Shown here piece after piece: positions 36,701 to 45,107 of a stretch of 64,000 nucleotides of DNA. Numbering within the stretch: position 1 is the first letter of the stretch; every line of letters starts with the position of its first letter. Position numbers and translations under genes: made by a program. The notes under the pieces are model-generated. The model saw nothing but the letters and a program-made list of their open reading frames with translations, was not told the DNA's origin and made no database searches. The stretch comes from Mucilaginibacter roseus (GTDB lineage Bacteria > Bacteroidota > Bacteroidia > Sphingobacteriales > Sphingobacteriaceae): contig NZ_JAJPWV010000005.1 of the NCBI RefSeq assembly GCF_021215455.1, positions 62,001 through 126,000 on the forward strand. Reading direction: 5' to 3'.

Positions 36701-36941
36701 ATGCTTCGATCAAATAAGGCCCTCCAACGCGCATGTTGGGAATGGTATAACGACCATCGGCGTTTGTAGATGTGTAGTAATTGGTTCCGCTTGGTTGGTG
36801 AGTAGCTTTAACTGTTGCGCCAATTAAAGTTTCGCCTTTAGCGTCTTTGATAACCCCGGTTAAGCTACTCGTAGTTACCTGCGAATACGCTACACCCAAA
36901 GTCAACATGGAGAAAAATAAAAAAAGTAAAAACTTTCTCAT
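33786..36941 (-). CDS. TonB-dependent receptor, Oar-like
   Basis: The 1,051-aa outer-membrane protein has a signal peptide (MRKFLLFLFFSMLTLGVAYSQ), a carboxypeptidase-regulatory-like domain (TGVIKDAKGETLIGATVKA to about residue 110), a plug region (SRSLQDFTRLTPQANG, then NGFGG..FNNITIDGAVNND and APYDVSYGNFTGGGVNAVTRSGTN) and a long barrel ending GQFGIRYLFN. The plug and length match the Oar-like receptors of Bacteroidota. No SusD partner is adjacent, so it is not a classic polysaccharide-utilisation pair. The substrate is unknown. Confidence 0.94.
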   Translation of the reverse strand: MRKFLLFLFFSMLTLGVAYSQVTTSSLTGVIKDAKGETLIGATVKATHQPSGTNYYTSTNADGRYTIPNMRVGGPYLIEASYIGYEKSVTDNINLRLGEQFVLNFTLSQNGVSLSEVQITGRKDAVMNSKRTGASTNISKAQLESLPTLSRSLQDFTRLTPQANGNSFGGVSNRFNNITIDGAVNNDVFGLSGSGTPGGQASTQPISLDAIQEIQVVLAPYDVSYGNFTGGGVNAVTRSGTNDVQGSAYFYGKSQGLVGKNPLTDAKYQSFTDNQYGFRVGGPILKNKLFFFVSGEMGRRSAPLANNAGETGAAISAATAKQIADYTLQTYGYDVGSYGPIDLKRENDKAFVRLDWNINDKHQLTLRHNYVSAFDDNLSRSGSSFSFGNNAYKFNNKQNITVAELRSNFSSRFSNNLILGYSAIRDNRDVAGSIFPQIQINNIDNISSNSAYLGSERSSVANKLNQDIFEVTDNFKYYAGKHTFTFGTHNEFFKFENLFINNLNGRWDFNSVADYLANNPFRARATYSLIPGNNTPAAKFNAAQLGFYVQDEFDAFEGFRLTLGLRADVPIIGDKPLFNEGVSNNFPGVRTDETPSGKFLWAPRVGFNYDVNGDRSLQIRGGAGIFTGRVPFVWLSNQFVNSGLLLGTVDITDATATPGNEVNGGNGFQPDINQQKNVGGAATTTEINAVSKDFKIPQLARFNLAADVKLPYGIIGTIEGIYSKTMNNINYQDINLKPSTATINAAYSNGADTRPLYSTSATGKVSTAYTNVILLDNTNRGYNYSVTGQLQKNFDFGFGAMFAYTYGRATDVNSGTSSTALSNWEFVQNVNGPNNVPLATSYYETRHRLVGSATYSISYGKNKNYSTGISLFYSGFSGTPYTYLYNGDLNGDGRTGNDLLFVPKDRSQINLQDIKNSAGAVTLSADAQWANLDKFINEDPYLSKKRGQYTERNGARTPWEHHFDVRITQDIGAIIGGKKNRLQLTFDVFNVGNLLNKDWGRSYFNSNQAVSLISTTRTNGFTFNRTNPLGYDTSDLASRWQGQFGIRYLFN

Positions 36942-37242
36942 GTGGTGAAAATTTGTTAATAGATCAGTTAATTAATATTTCCGCAAAAATATATAAAAGT
37001 TTCGCGCTCTATGTTAATTTAACATTAACTATTCTAAAAAATTTATCAACATTAATATGCAATTAATCAAAAAGTTATAATGCGCTGTTAATTTTATTGC
37101 TTATATCATATTAAAAAGCTTTAAACCTCAAAAACTGATGTTATGCCGTGTGTTAAAGTTACACAAGGGTGAAATTGGCTATTTCGGCATTTCGGGCTAT
37201 TTACTTAGCTTTGGCAACAATAAAAACATATAACAAGTAAAT
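36942..37242. other. 301-bp divergent intergenic region upstream of lpdA and the receptor
   Basis: A/T-rich. It carries the lpdA promoter element (37206-37213) and two copies of GGCTATTT about 20 bp apart near 37177-37201. No gene or larger repeat is seen. Confidence 0.45.
37206..37213 (+). promoter_or_regulatory. -7 promoter element of lpdA
   Basis: TAGCTTTG, a perfect TAnnTTTG, 29 nt before the ATG at 37243. The likely leader is about 25 nt. Confidence 0.5.
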
Positions 37243-38634
37243 ATGAACTACGATCTAATTGTTATTGGTTCAGGTCCCGGAGGTTACGTTGCAGCTATAC
37301 GTGCCTCTCAGTTAGGTTTAAAAACCGCGATTATCGAAAAAGAATCGCTTGGGGGTATATGCCTTAACTGGGGTTGTATACCAACCAAAGCTTTATTAAA
37401 AAGCGCCCAGGTGTTTGAATATATAAATCACGCCGCCGATTATGGTATAAAAGTTAACGGCGCCGGCGAGGTTGACTTTAAGGCTGTTGTAAAACGCAGC
37501 CGCGACGTGGCCGAAGGCATGAGCAAAGGTGTACAGTTCCTGATGAAAAAGAACAAGATCGACGTGATCATGGGCTTTGGTAAACTGAAAGGCAAAGGCA
37601 CCGTTGAGGTGAAGGATGCTAACGGCGCTACTAAGGATTATACAGCTAAGCATATTATAGTTGCCACCGGTGGCCGCTCGCGCGAATTACCTAACCTTAA
37701 ACAGGATGGTAAAAAGATCATCGGCTACCGCCAGGCAATGGTATTGCCGCAACAACCAAAATCAATGGTGGTTGTAGGTTCAGGCGCTATCGGTATCGAG
37801 TTCGCTTATTTCTATAATTCAATCGGCACTAAGGTTACCGTTGTTGAATTTTTACCAAACGTTGTGCCTTTAGAAGATGAGGAAGTATCTAAACAATTAG
37901 AGCGCTCGCTTAAAAAGCAAGGTATCAACATCATGACTAACTCAACTGTTGAATCAGTTGATACAGCTGGCGACCTTTGCAAAATCAATGTTAAAACCGC
38001 TAAAGGCAACGAGGTGCTTGAAGCAGAGATCGTATTATCAGCAGTGGGCGTAACCACCAACCTTGAAGGTATTGGCCTGGAAGAAGCAGGCGTAAAAACC
38101 GATAAAGGCAAGGTATTGGTTGATGACTACTATAAAACCAACGTTGACGGCATTTATGCCATTGGTGATATTGTTAAAGGCCAGGCCCTTGCTCACGTAG
38201 CATCTGCCGAAGGTATTACCTGCGTTGAAAAAATAGCGGGTTTAAATCCTGAGCCGATCAATTATAACAACATTCCGGGCTGTACATACTGCTCTCCTGA
38301 AGTTGCTTCGGTTGGTTATACCGAAAAAGCGGCTAAAGAAGCTGGTTACGAGGTTAAAGTAGGCAAATTTCCATTCTCCGCATCTGGTAAAGCAAGTGCT
38401 GCCGGCGCAAAAGATGGTTTTGTTAAAGTGATATTTGACGCTAAATACGGCGAGTTTTTGGGCGCGCATTTAATTGGTAACAACGTTACCGAAATGATTG
38501 CCGAGGTAGTAACTGCGCGTAAGCTGGAGACAACCGGGCATGAGATGATTAAATCAGTACACCCTCACCCTACCATGAGTGAGGCTATTATGGAAGCCGC
38601 TGCTGCCGCTTACGGCGAAGTGATCCATATTTAA
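37243..38634 (+). CDS. lpdA: dihydrolipoyl dehydrogenase (E3)
   Basis: The 463-aa flavoenzyme reoxidises the lipoyl groups of 2-oxoacid dehydrogenases or the glycine cleavage system. The FAD motif GSGPGGYVAAIRASQLG is followed by the redox disulfide C40/C45 (GGICLNWGC), a second GxGxxG nucleotide motif (VVGSGAIGIEFAYF) and the C-terminal HPHPTMSEAI with the catalytic His-Glu. No E1/E2 genes are adjacent, so the partner complex is not known. Ends in a terminator. Confidence 0.97.
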   Translation: MNYDLIVIGSGPGGYVAAIRASQLGLKTAIIEKESLGGICLNWGCIPTKALLKSAQVFEYINHAADYGIKVNGAGEVDFKAVVKRSRDVAEGMSKGVQFLMKKNKIDVIMGFGKLKGKGTVEVKDANGATKDYTAKHIIVATGGRSRELPNLKQDGKKIIGYRQAMVLPQQPKSMVVVGSGAIGIEFAYFYNSIGTKVTVVEFLPNVVPLEDEEVSKQLERSLKKQGINIMTNSTVESVDTAGDLCKINVKTAKGNEVLEAEIVLSAVGVTTNLEGIGLEEAGVKTDKGKVLVDDYYKTNVDGIYAIGDIVKGQALAHVASAEGITCVEKIAGLNPEPINYNNIPGCTYCSPEVASVGYTEKAAKEAGYEVKVGKFPFSASGKASAAGAKDGFVKVIFDAKYGEFLGAHLIGNNVTEMIAEVVTARKLETTGHEMIKSVHPHPTMSEAIMEAAAAAYGEVIHI

Positions 38635-38653
38635 AATAAAAAAATCTAAAACT

Positions 38654-38685
38654 AAAGCTCCTGTAGTCTTGCAGGAGCTTTTTTT
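38654..38685 (+). terminator. terminator of lpdA
   Basis: Arms AAAGCTCCTG and CAGGAGCTTT around an 8-nt loop, followed by a T-run. Confidence 0.85.
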
Positions 38686-38710
38686 GCTATCAACCTAAGC
38701 TTAATTTTAT

Positions 38711-39979
38711 ATGTTAAAACCTTTACAAGCACTAGTACTTATTTCCGGCCTTATCTGTTCGGCTGAATCATTTGCTCAAAACAATCAACTTCAGGGTTAC
38801 ATCATCAACGGATCAGACACTACAAAAGGTTATGTAAAATACCGAAATTGGGACAGAAGCCCGGAATCGGTTGAATTTTCGACATCCAACGGTACGTCAT
38901 TCAGCAAAATTGTCCCCGCTGATGTAAACGAATTTGGCGTCTACTTAAAAAACGGCATTGAAAAATACCGGTCATTTAACATAAATATCGACAAATCGTC
39001 TGACAATATTCAGAATTACCGCCGTACTCCAGAAACAGTTTTTGAAAAGAAACAAATATTCGCATTGGTATTAGCTGACGGTACTATGCAGCTATACAAT
39101 TATAAAGACAAACGAGACCATTTTATCTTAAAAAAAGGAAGCAATGAGGCCATTGAGCTCGTAAGCAATAAGTATATAGATGCAAATACCAAAAACGTTG
39201 TAAACAATCAGCAATACAAATCGCAATTGTACGATGCGATGAACGATTGCGAAAAGGTAGACATCAAAAAGGTGCGCACGTTGGCTTATAGCGCTTCTGC
39301 ATTATCAAACGCTGTGGCTTTGTATAACGATTGCAATTCATCTGCCGGAAGCAAAACATCAAACAACACGTTTGAAAAAGGAAAACCGCAGCTGTTATTT
39401 AAGCTACTTGCCGGAACGTCGTTTACAAAACTTAGTTTAACCCGGAGCCAAAGCAGCGATGATCCTAACAATAACATAAAATCAGCCAATAACACGCAGC
39501 CGGTAATTGGCCTTGGTGTTGATTATATACTACCACGATCAAATTTTGGATTATTGTTTGAGGCACAATATTATCGTTTAAAAAGCCGCATAGGAATTAT
39601 AGAAAGCGGATTGAGCAATACATCGATAAAACAATACGCATTTGATTTTAAATACATAAAAGCCAATGCGGCAGCTAAATACACATTTACCCAGAGTAAT
39701 ATAAAGCCATTTGTTATTGCAGGTATAACCAACAGTTTTGTAATAAACGCCAAAAGCGATTATTCGCACGTTCAGGAAGGTCCGATTGCTGTGGATGATA
39801 CTTATCTTAAAGATGAAAAACCGGGCGTATATGAGATGGGCTTCTTAGGCGGCGCCGGTTTAAATTATAAAAACTACGGATTAGAGGCCCGTTATGAAGT
39901 AACAAGCGGATTTGATCTTTATGATTTTTATAATGCAAAACCAAAGATCATTTATTTGCTTTTAAGCTATAGGTTTTAA
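38711..39979 (+). CDS. exported protein with C-terminal outer-membrane beta-barrel, function unknown
   Basis: The 422-aa protein has a signal peptide (LVLISGLICSAESFAQ). The first 220 residues are soluble: an early block with LQGYIINGSDTTKGYVKYRN and SVEFSTSNGTSFSK. From about residue 230 (FKLLAGTSFTKLSLTRSQ) to the end (IYLLLSYRF) it shows alternating strands and a terminal Phe, as in 8-strand PorT-like outer-membrane proteins. This architecture occurs in Bacteroidota but I cannot name a function. The MBL hydrolase gene follows after 9 bp. Confidence 0.68.
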   Translation: MLKPLQALVLISGLICSAESFAQNNQLQGYIINGSDTTKGYVKYRNWDRSPESVEFSTSNGTSFSKIVPADVNEFGVYLKNGIEKYRSFNINIDKSSDNIQNYRRTPETVFEKKQIFALVLADGTMQLYNYKDKRDHFILKKGSNEAIELVSNKYIDANTKNVVNNQQYKSQLYDAMNDCEKVDIKKVRTLAYSASALSNAVALYNDCNSSAGSKTSNNTFEKGKPQLLFKLLAGTSFTKLSLTRSQSSDDPNNNIKSANNTQPVIGLGVDYILPRSNFGLLFEAQYYRLKSRIGIIESGLSNTSIKQYAFDFKYIKANAAAKYTFTQSNIKPFVIAGITNSFVINAKSDYSHVQEGPIAVDDTYLKDEKPGVYEMGFLGGAGLNYKNYGLEARYEVTSGFDLYDFYNAKPKIIYLLLSYRF

Positions 39980-39988
39980 GTTTTCACT

Positions 39989-40831
39989 ATGAATTTATAC
40001 AGTATTGATACCGGTTTTTTCAAGCTCGACGGTGGTGCCATGTTCGGCGTGGTACCTAAAACTATTTGGAACAAAACCAATCCGGCAGACGGCAATAATC
40101 TGTGCAACCTGGCTATGCGCTGCCTGCTGGTTGAAGAAGGTGAACGGTTGATACTGATAGATACAGGTATAGGCAATAAGCAAAGCGAAAAGTTTTTTAG
40201 TCATTATTACCTGCATGGCGATGCTACGCTGGACAAGTCATTGGCTAAACATGGCTTTCACCGGGATGATATTACGGACGTATTTTTAACGCACCTGCAT
40301 TTTGACCACGTAGGCGGTGCCATTATTCGTGATGGAGACAAGCTGTTGCCTGCCTTTAAAAATGCGACCTACTGGAGCAACGCACGCCATTGGGATTGGG
40401 CGGTAAACCCAAACGAAAGAGAAAAAGCATCTTTTTTAACAGAGAATATATTGCCCTTGCAGGAAAGCGGACAGTTGCAGTTTGTTGAGGACAAAGATGG
40501 CATTAGCTTTTTACCAGGATTTGACGTAAGATTTGTTAACGGACATACTGATGCGCAAATGCTGCCGTTAATTAATTACAAAGGTAAAAAGCTATTGTAC
40601 ATGGCAGATTTGCTGCCTACGGTTGGGCATTTGCCCCTTCCTTATGTTATGGCTTATGATATGTTCCCGCTGACGACGCTGAGCGAAAAGAAAGCCTTTT
40701 TAACGGAAGCTTTAGAAAGCGAATATATTTTATTTTTAGAGCACGACGCGGAAAATGAGTGCTGCGCCCTGCAACAAACAGAAAAAGGCATCCGTTTAAA
40801 AGAGACGTTTAATTTGCATGAATTTATTTAA
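39989..40831 (+). CDS. MBL-fold metallo-hydrolase
   Basis: The 280-aa protein carries the metallo-beta-lactamase-fold signature HLHFDHVGG (THLHFDHVGGA near residue 102), with later His/Asp ligands in FVNGHTDAQ and FLEHDAEN. IDTGIGNKQSEKFF precedes the signature. This pattern is that of the quorum-quenching lactonase-like (AiiA) and related hydrolases, but the substrate cannot be read from sequence. It lies 9 bp downstream of the beta-barrel gene, so they probably share a message. Confidence 0.9.
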   Translation: MNLYSIDTGFFKLDGGAMFGVVPKTIWNKTNPADGNNLCNLAMRCLLVEEGERLILIDTGIGNKQSEKFFSHYYLHGDATLDKSLAKHGFHRDDITDVFLTHLHFDHVGGAIIRDGDKLLPAFKNATYWSNARHWDWAVNPNEREKASFLTENILPLQESGQLQFVEDKDGISFLPGFDVRFVNGHTDAQMLPLINYKGKKLLYMADLLPTVGHLPLPYVMAYDMFPLTTLSEKKAFLTEALESEYILFLEHDAENECCALQQTEKGIRLKETFNLHEFI

Positions 40832-40890
40832 TGCTATATAATATTTGTGTAAATATGCTATATTACAGTGCTAAATAGCGAACAAATTTG

Positions 40891-40898
40891 TACCTTTG
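40891..40898 (+). promoter_or_regulatory. -7 promoter element of rpoD
   Basis: TACCTTTG, the most common form of the Bacteroidota TAnnTTTG element. The ATG is 41 nt downstream, so this mRNA has a normal leader. Confidence 0.6.
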
Positions 40899-40939
40899 CA
40901 CGTTCAATTCCAAACAAAGAATCGAGGTTATAAAAATAG

Positions 40940-41800
40940 ATGAGACAACTCAAAATAACACAATCCATTACCAATCGTGAATCGCAATCACTTGATAAAT
41001 ATCTTCACGAGATTGGTAAAGTTGACCTGATAACTGCCGAAGAAGAAGTAATTTTAGCCCAAAAGATACGCGAAGGCGACCAAGCCGCTCTTGAACGTTT
41101 AACTAAGACCAACCTTCGCTTTGTTGTTTCTGTAGCTAAACAATATCAAAACCAGGGCTTAACCCTGGGCGACCTTATAAACGAAGGTAACCTTGGCCTG
41201 ATCAAAGCAGCCAAGCGTTTTGACGAAACCAAAGGTTTTAAATTCATTTCATACGCTGTATGGTGGATCCGCCAGTCGATATTGCAGGCTATTGCCGAGC
41301 AATCGCGTATTGTGCGTTTACCGTTGAACCAGGTAGGTTCATTAAGTAAAATCAGCAAGGCTTTTTCCAAACTGGAGCAGGAGTATGAGCGCGAGCCATC
41401 ACCTGAAGAGCTTGCCGATATATTGGAAACTACAGTTGACAAGATATCAGATACGTTGAGCAACTCTGGCCGCCATGTATCTATGGATGCACCGTTTGTT
41501 CAGGGTGAAGAAAATACGCTGTTAGACGTACTGGAAAACCACGAGCCTAATACCGACTCGATACTGATCAATGAGTCATTATCAGAAGAGATCAAACGTT
41601 CATTATCTACATTAACAGAACGTGAACGCGAGATCATTGTATTGTTCTTCGGCCTGGGTACAAACCACCCGCTATCGCTTGAAGAGATAGGCGAGAAATT
41701 TAACCTTACACGAGAACGTGTGAGGCAGATAAAAGATAAGGCGTTGCAAAGATTGCGGCACACCTCCAGGAGCAAGATCCTGAAATCATATTTAGGTTAA
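40940..41800 (+). CDS. rpoD: primary sigma factor RpoD/SigA
   Basis: The 286-aa protein is the short Bacteroidota primary sigma. Region 1.2 begins [20 protein letters not shown]. Region 2 holds [37 protein letters not shown] and [17 protein letters not shown], region 3 the [18 protein letters not shown] stretch, and region 4 [20 protein letters not shown] with ALQRLR. Region 1.1 is absent, as in other Bacteroidota sigmas that read TAnnTTTG promoters. Such promoters recur throughout this window. Confidence 0.96.
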   Translation: MRQLKITQSITNRESQSLDKYLHEIGKVDLITAEEEVILAQKIREGDQAALERLTKTNLRFVVSVAKQYQNQGLTLGDLINEGNLGLIKAAKRFDETKGFKFISYAVWWIRQSILQAIAEQSRIVRLPLNQVGSLSKISKAFSKLEQEYEREPSPEELADILETTVDKISDTLSNSGRHVSMDAPFVQGEENTLLDVLENHEPNTDSILINESLSEEIKRSLSTLTEREREIIVLFFGLGTNHPLSLEEIGEKFNLTRERVRQIKDKALQRLRHTSRSKILKSYLG

Positions 41801-41807
41801 CATAAAG

Positions 41808-41836
41808 AAGCCTTCTTAAATTGAGAAGGCTTTTTT
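41808..41836 (+). terminator. terminator of rpoD
   Basis: Nine-base arms AAGCCTTCT and AGAAGGCTT with a 7-nt loop and six T. Confidence 0.82.
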
Positions 41837-41865
41837 ATTTGGGCTGACCGTCTTTTTTTTATCCA

Positions 41866-42297
41866 TCAGCTTTGATATCTAGCAATAATGTTATTTAATT
41901 GTCTAAGTAAAGTTTTAATTATTGTTTGATCAAAGGATAGGGTAAATACTAATTTTGCGTCAAAATTTTCCCGAGCCGTCACTGTCAATTCAAAATGCCC
42001 TACACCGTCCCCTTGAATAAATAAACATAAACCTCTTTCAAGCGGTTCAAAATTCGCAGTGCCCGCCAGGTTATCATACAATGCGTCAATCTGCTTTCTT
42101 AAATTGATAAAATCATGTATCATCAATTGGGTATGATACTCTCCATAAAAGCAAGACGCTTTTACTCTAACTAAGCAATCTATCCAATATCTGTCCCATT
42201 CTTCATCTGCAGTGGGATGCGATAGTTTTAAAGGAGTAACAAACACGCTATCTCCATGATCCACTATCTCAAAATATAAATCCTCTTCCAATATCAT
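41866..42297 (-). CDS. WapI-like immunity-type protein, orphan
   Basis: The 143-aa protein resembles the WapI immunity family: WIDCLVRVKASCFYGEYHT, LRKQIDALYDNLAG, FEPLERGLCLFIQGDG and a final IKTLLRQLNNIIARY helix. In other genomes such proteins neutralise WapA-type toxins. No toxin is next to it here, so it may be an orphan immunity gene or have another role. GC is lower than in its neighbours. The family match is my own recognition and needs a profile search. Confidence 0.5.
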   Translation of the reverse strand: MILEEDLYFEIVDHGDSVFVTPLKLSHPTADEEWDRYWIDCLVRVKASCFYGEYHTQLMIHDFINLRKQIDALYDNLAGTANFEPLERGLCLFIQGDGVGHFELTVTARENFDAKLVFTLSFDQTIIKTLLRQLNNIIARYQS

Positions 42298-42376
42298 AAA
42301 ATCAGTAGAATCAAATTTAGAATTTATCTATAAATCTAAAGCAAACACAAATTTTATATGCTTGTTGATTTGATTT

Positions 42377-43081
42377 ATGCTACCCGCCGATTACGAACAC
42401 CTCACCCCTGCCCAAGCCATAGCTTACCAGCACGAGTTGCGTAAGCAAATTCAAATAAAGCCGCTCGATAAGCCTATCCAAACCATTGCCGGGGCTGATA
42501 TATCATTCAATAAACACGAGGAAACAGTTTACGCGGGCATCGTGGTTTTTAGCTATCCGGAGCTCAAGATAATAGGCAACGCCACAGCAATCAGCCGCAC
42601 ATCGTTTCCTTACATTTCAGGGCTATTGGCATTCCGTGAAGTACCTGCCTTACTGGAGGCCTGGAATAAATTAGAGAGCAAACCCGATTTGCTGGTGCTC
42701 GACGGGCAGGGCATAGCGCACGAACGGCGCTTAGGCATCGCAACGCATTTTGGTTTGGTTACCGGAGCAACCACCCTGGGCTGCGCCAAAAGCCGATTAG
42801 CCGGTATTTTTCAGGAACCAGCGAATGAACCTATGGTCGAAAGTCCGCTGTACCACAAAGGCGAGCAGGTTGGTGTTGCCCTACGCAGCAAGCGAAATTG
42901 TAACCCGCTATTTATTTCACCGGGTAACAATATTGATATACCACAAAGCGTTGAGGTGATAAAGCAATGCATTCGCGGTTACCGTATGCCCGAACCTACA
43001 CGGCAGGCCCACCTGTTGGTAAACAAGATACGGATAGCCAACGGCAGCGCTCCTAACAATCAACATGACCTTTTCAGCTAA
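42377..43081 (+). CDS. nfi: endonuclease V (deoxyinosine 3'-endonuclease)
   Basis: The 234-aa DNA-repair enzyme cuts near deoxyinosine and other deaminated bases. The catalytic Asp is D41 in IAGADISFNKH, then the Glu/Asp pair in LLAFREVPALLEAW and VLDGQGIAHERRLGIATHFG, and the GCAKSRLAG motif, all typical of EndoV. Length is normal. TTGATTTG, one base off the -7 consensus, lies 4 nt before the ATG. The next gene starts 18 bp after its stop. Confidence 0.96.
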   Translation: MLPADYEHLTPAQAIAYQHELRKQIQIKPLDKPIQTIAGADISFNKHEETVYAGIVVFSYPELKIIGNATAISRTSFPYISGLLAFREVPALLEAWNKLESKPDLLVLDGQGIAHERRLGIATHFGLVTGATTLGCAKSRLAGIFQEPANEPMVESPLYHKGEQVGVALRSKRNCNPLFISPGNNIDIPQSVEVIKQCIRGYRMPEPTRQAHLLVNKIRIANGSAPNNQHDLFS

Positions 43082-43099
43082 TTTTTACTATTAAAAAAA

Positions 43100-43426
43100 A
43101 TGAAACGACTGACAACGCTCATCTTTCATTTTTACCGCCCTGTCTTTTTTGTTAACCTGATTTTTAGTTTATGCGCAATTTTTAATTTGATAAAGCTTGG
43201 TTTAGTGGCTATGCCTATCGTATTAGTAATTAAAATTTTCGGCTATTTGATGTGCGTAGGCTACCAATATTTCTTTTCAGCAAAAAGCTACTTTTACTAT
43301 CGCAATGCCGGCTTCAGTGCCAAGCAGATGTATACTTACATTTTCATTTTAGATGCGCTGATATTTATCCTTTTATCAACCATAATCTTAATCCCTACCT
43401 ATGCATTCGCACACGTTAAAGGTTGA
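43100..43426 (+). CDS. small three-helix ABC-transporter membrane subunit (probable)
   Basis: The 108-aa protein has three hydrophobic segments (FFVNLIFSLCAIFNLIKL, VLVIKIFGYLMCVGYQYFF, YIFILDALIFILLSTIIL). A YYRNAGFSAKQMYTY segment between helices resembles the coupling-loop region of small ABC-2-like subunits. It overlaps the ABC ATPase gene by 26 nt, so they are translationally coupled. It is far smaller than normal permeases. Function unknown. Confidence 0.6.
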   Translation: MKRLTTLIFHFYRPVFFVNLIFSLCAIFNLIKLGLVAMPIVLVIKIFGYLMCVGYQYFFSAKSYFYYRNAGFSAKQMYTYIFILDALIFILLSTIILIPTYAFAHVKG

Positions 43427-44063
43427 TAGCGTGCAGCTCGAGTTTGACGACCGCAAAATATTGCAGGATGTATTTTTGTCGTGCTCAACCGGCGAGGTTG
43501 TTGGCTTGCTCGGCCGTAACGGTTGTGGCAAATCATCGTTATTACGAATAATCTTCGGAAGTTTAAACTGCGGCTACAAGCATGTAAGTGTTGACGGGCA
43601 GCATATAAGCAAAGGTTATCATAAAAACCGTATAGCTTACCTGCCCCAGCATAACTATCTGCCCTCGGGCATCAAAATATGCAAATTGGCCAAGCCGTTT
43701 GTTGATCCTTTGTTATGGAGTAATTTTAGCGATCACCCCGCCTATCAACAGCATCGATATAAAACAGTCGGCGAGCTTTCGGGTGGTGAGTTAAGGCAGC
43801 TGGAAACATTGATGATCGTATATAGTCGCGCCGACTTTATTTTACTTGATGAACCGTTTACCCATATTTCGCCCGTGCAGGCCGATACCTTAAAAACTTT
43901 AGTAAAAACATGTGCCAAAACAAAAGGCATTATAGTTACCGATCACCAATACTACAATGTGCTTGGTGTGAGCGACCGCATCATTTTGCTCGACAATGGA
44001 TGTACCCGACCGATAAAAGATGACGCCGATTTAGTAACTTATAATTATTTAAACAAAAAGTAA
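43401..44063 (+). CDS. ABC transporter ATP-binding protein
   Basis: The 220-aa ATPase has Walker A GRNGCGKSS (about residue 37), signature LSGGELRQLE (about 128), Walker B DFILLDEPF and a final His (VTDHQYYN). It overlaps the upstream membrane gene and is the ATPase of a very small transporter or a regulator ATPase. No accessory permease is in the locus. The direction of transport cannot be read from sequence. Confidence 0.9.
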   Translation: MHSHTLKVDSVQLEFDDRKILQDVFLSCSTGEVVGLLGRNGCGKSSLLRIIFGSLNCGYKHVSVDGQHISKGYHKNRIAYLPQHNYLPSGIKICKLAKPFVDPLLWSNFSDHPAYQQHRYKTVGELSGGELRQLETLMIVYSRADFILLDEPFTHISPVQADTLKTLVKTCAKTKGIIVTDHQYYNVLGVSDRIILLDNGCTRPIKDDADLVTYNYLNKK

Positions 44064-44132
44064 CTATTTGAACGTTATAGCATGTAACACAGTGATGTGT
44101 TGTGCCGTCTTATAGATATCACAACCTTACTG

Positions 44133-45107
44133 ATGCGCAAACTTTTAACATACCTTATTATGATTTTGCTGGCAATGGGCGTTCAGGCGAACGCCCATGC
44201 AGGCCATATCAGCATAGGGGGTATTTACATCAGCAGTTTCGACGATCCGGAGCCAGACCCTTATGGCAATTTCAGCACGCTTACCGTTCCGATAAAAAGA
44301 GCAGGCAACCTTATTATTGTTGAAGCACAGGTTGATAGCATTATTGGCAATTTTGTGTTAGACACAGGCGCTCCTCACCTTGTATTAAACGCCACTTACT
44401 TCAGGGATATGCCGAGGATAGCCAACCAGGAATCAGGCGGGGTGAACGGCGAAGTAGCCAACTCTTTCGTTACTGAGGTACAAAATTTCGCGATACTTGA
44501 TTTGTTTTATAAGCGCTTAAAAGCTGACGTTACCGATTTATCGGCTATTGAGAACGGGCGCAATATCAAGGTACTTGGCCTGTTAGGTACGCGTTTATTT
44601 GCCAAACTGGCCATAACGGTTGATATATTTAACAACATGCTATATATCCATAAACTGGATAGTGAGGGCAACTTTGACCAGGCCGAATTACCGTTCAGCA
44701 AACCGTTTATGACAACAGGTTTCAAATTGATGAACGATGTTATCTTCCTCAAAACAACCGTGAACAACAATATTCTTTGGATGGCCTTTGATACCGGGGC
44801 CGAAACTAACTTGCTTGATTACAGGCGTTCAAAAAAAATAATACAAAACTTTGAAGTACTAAGCACCTCGAAATTAACCGGCGTGGGTGGCTCCAAGTTT
44901 GAAATAATTTATGCTAAATTAGATCAACTTACCGTGGGCGACAAACTGTTTACAAAAAACCAGGTAGTGCTAACCAGCCTTGACAATATGGGCAAAGCCT
45001 ATGGCCACTCGGTTGACGGAATTTTGGGTTACGACTTCTTTATGCGCGGGGTTTTCACAATAAACTTTGTAAAAAAGGAGTTTGCGATGTATACTTATAA
45101 GGTATGA
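44133..45107 (+). CDS. exported retropepsin-like aspartyl protease with two DTGA motifs
   Basis: The 324-aa protein starts with a signal peptide (MRKLLTYLIMILLAMGVQA). Two aspartyl-protease-like active sites, FVLDTGAPHLVLN (about residue 79) and MAFDTGAETNLLD (about 220), are flanked by hydrophobic psi-loops, including a late VDGILGYDFFMRG. The single chain with two DTGA motifs fits a pepsin-like bilobal protease or a fused retropepsin pair. It overlaps the CBM48-repeat gene by 4 nt (ATGA). The start at 44133 is chosen over an in-frame ATG 36 nt upstream, because it gives a clean signal peptide. Confidence 0.82.
   Translation: MRKLLTYLIMILLAMGVQANAHAGHISIGGIYISSFDDPEPDPYGNFSTLTVPIKRAGNLIIVEAQVDSIIGNFVLDTGAPHLVLNATYFRDMPRIANQESGGVNGEVANSFVTEVQNFAILDLFYKRLKADVTDLSAIENGRNIKVLGLLGTRLFAKLAITVDIFNNMLYIHKLDSEGNFDQAELPFSKPFMTTGFKLMNDVIFLKTTVNNNILWMAFDTGAETNLLDYRRSKKIIQNFEVLSTSKLTGVGGSKFEIIYAKLDQLTVGDKLFTKNQVVLTSLDNMGKAYGHSVDGILGYDFFMRGVFTINFVKKEFAMYTYKV

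Noticed and set aside
37177..37201. Repeated GGCTATTT near the lpdA promoter as an operator pair
   Set aside because: The copies are short and not palindromic; similar sequences are expected by chance in A/T-rich DNA.
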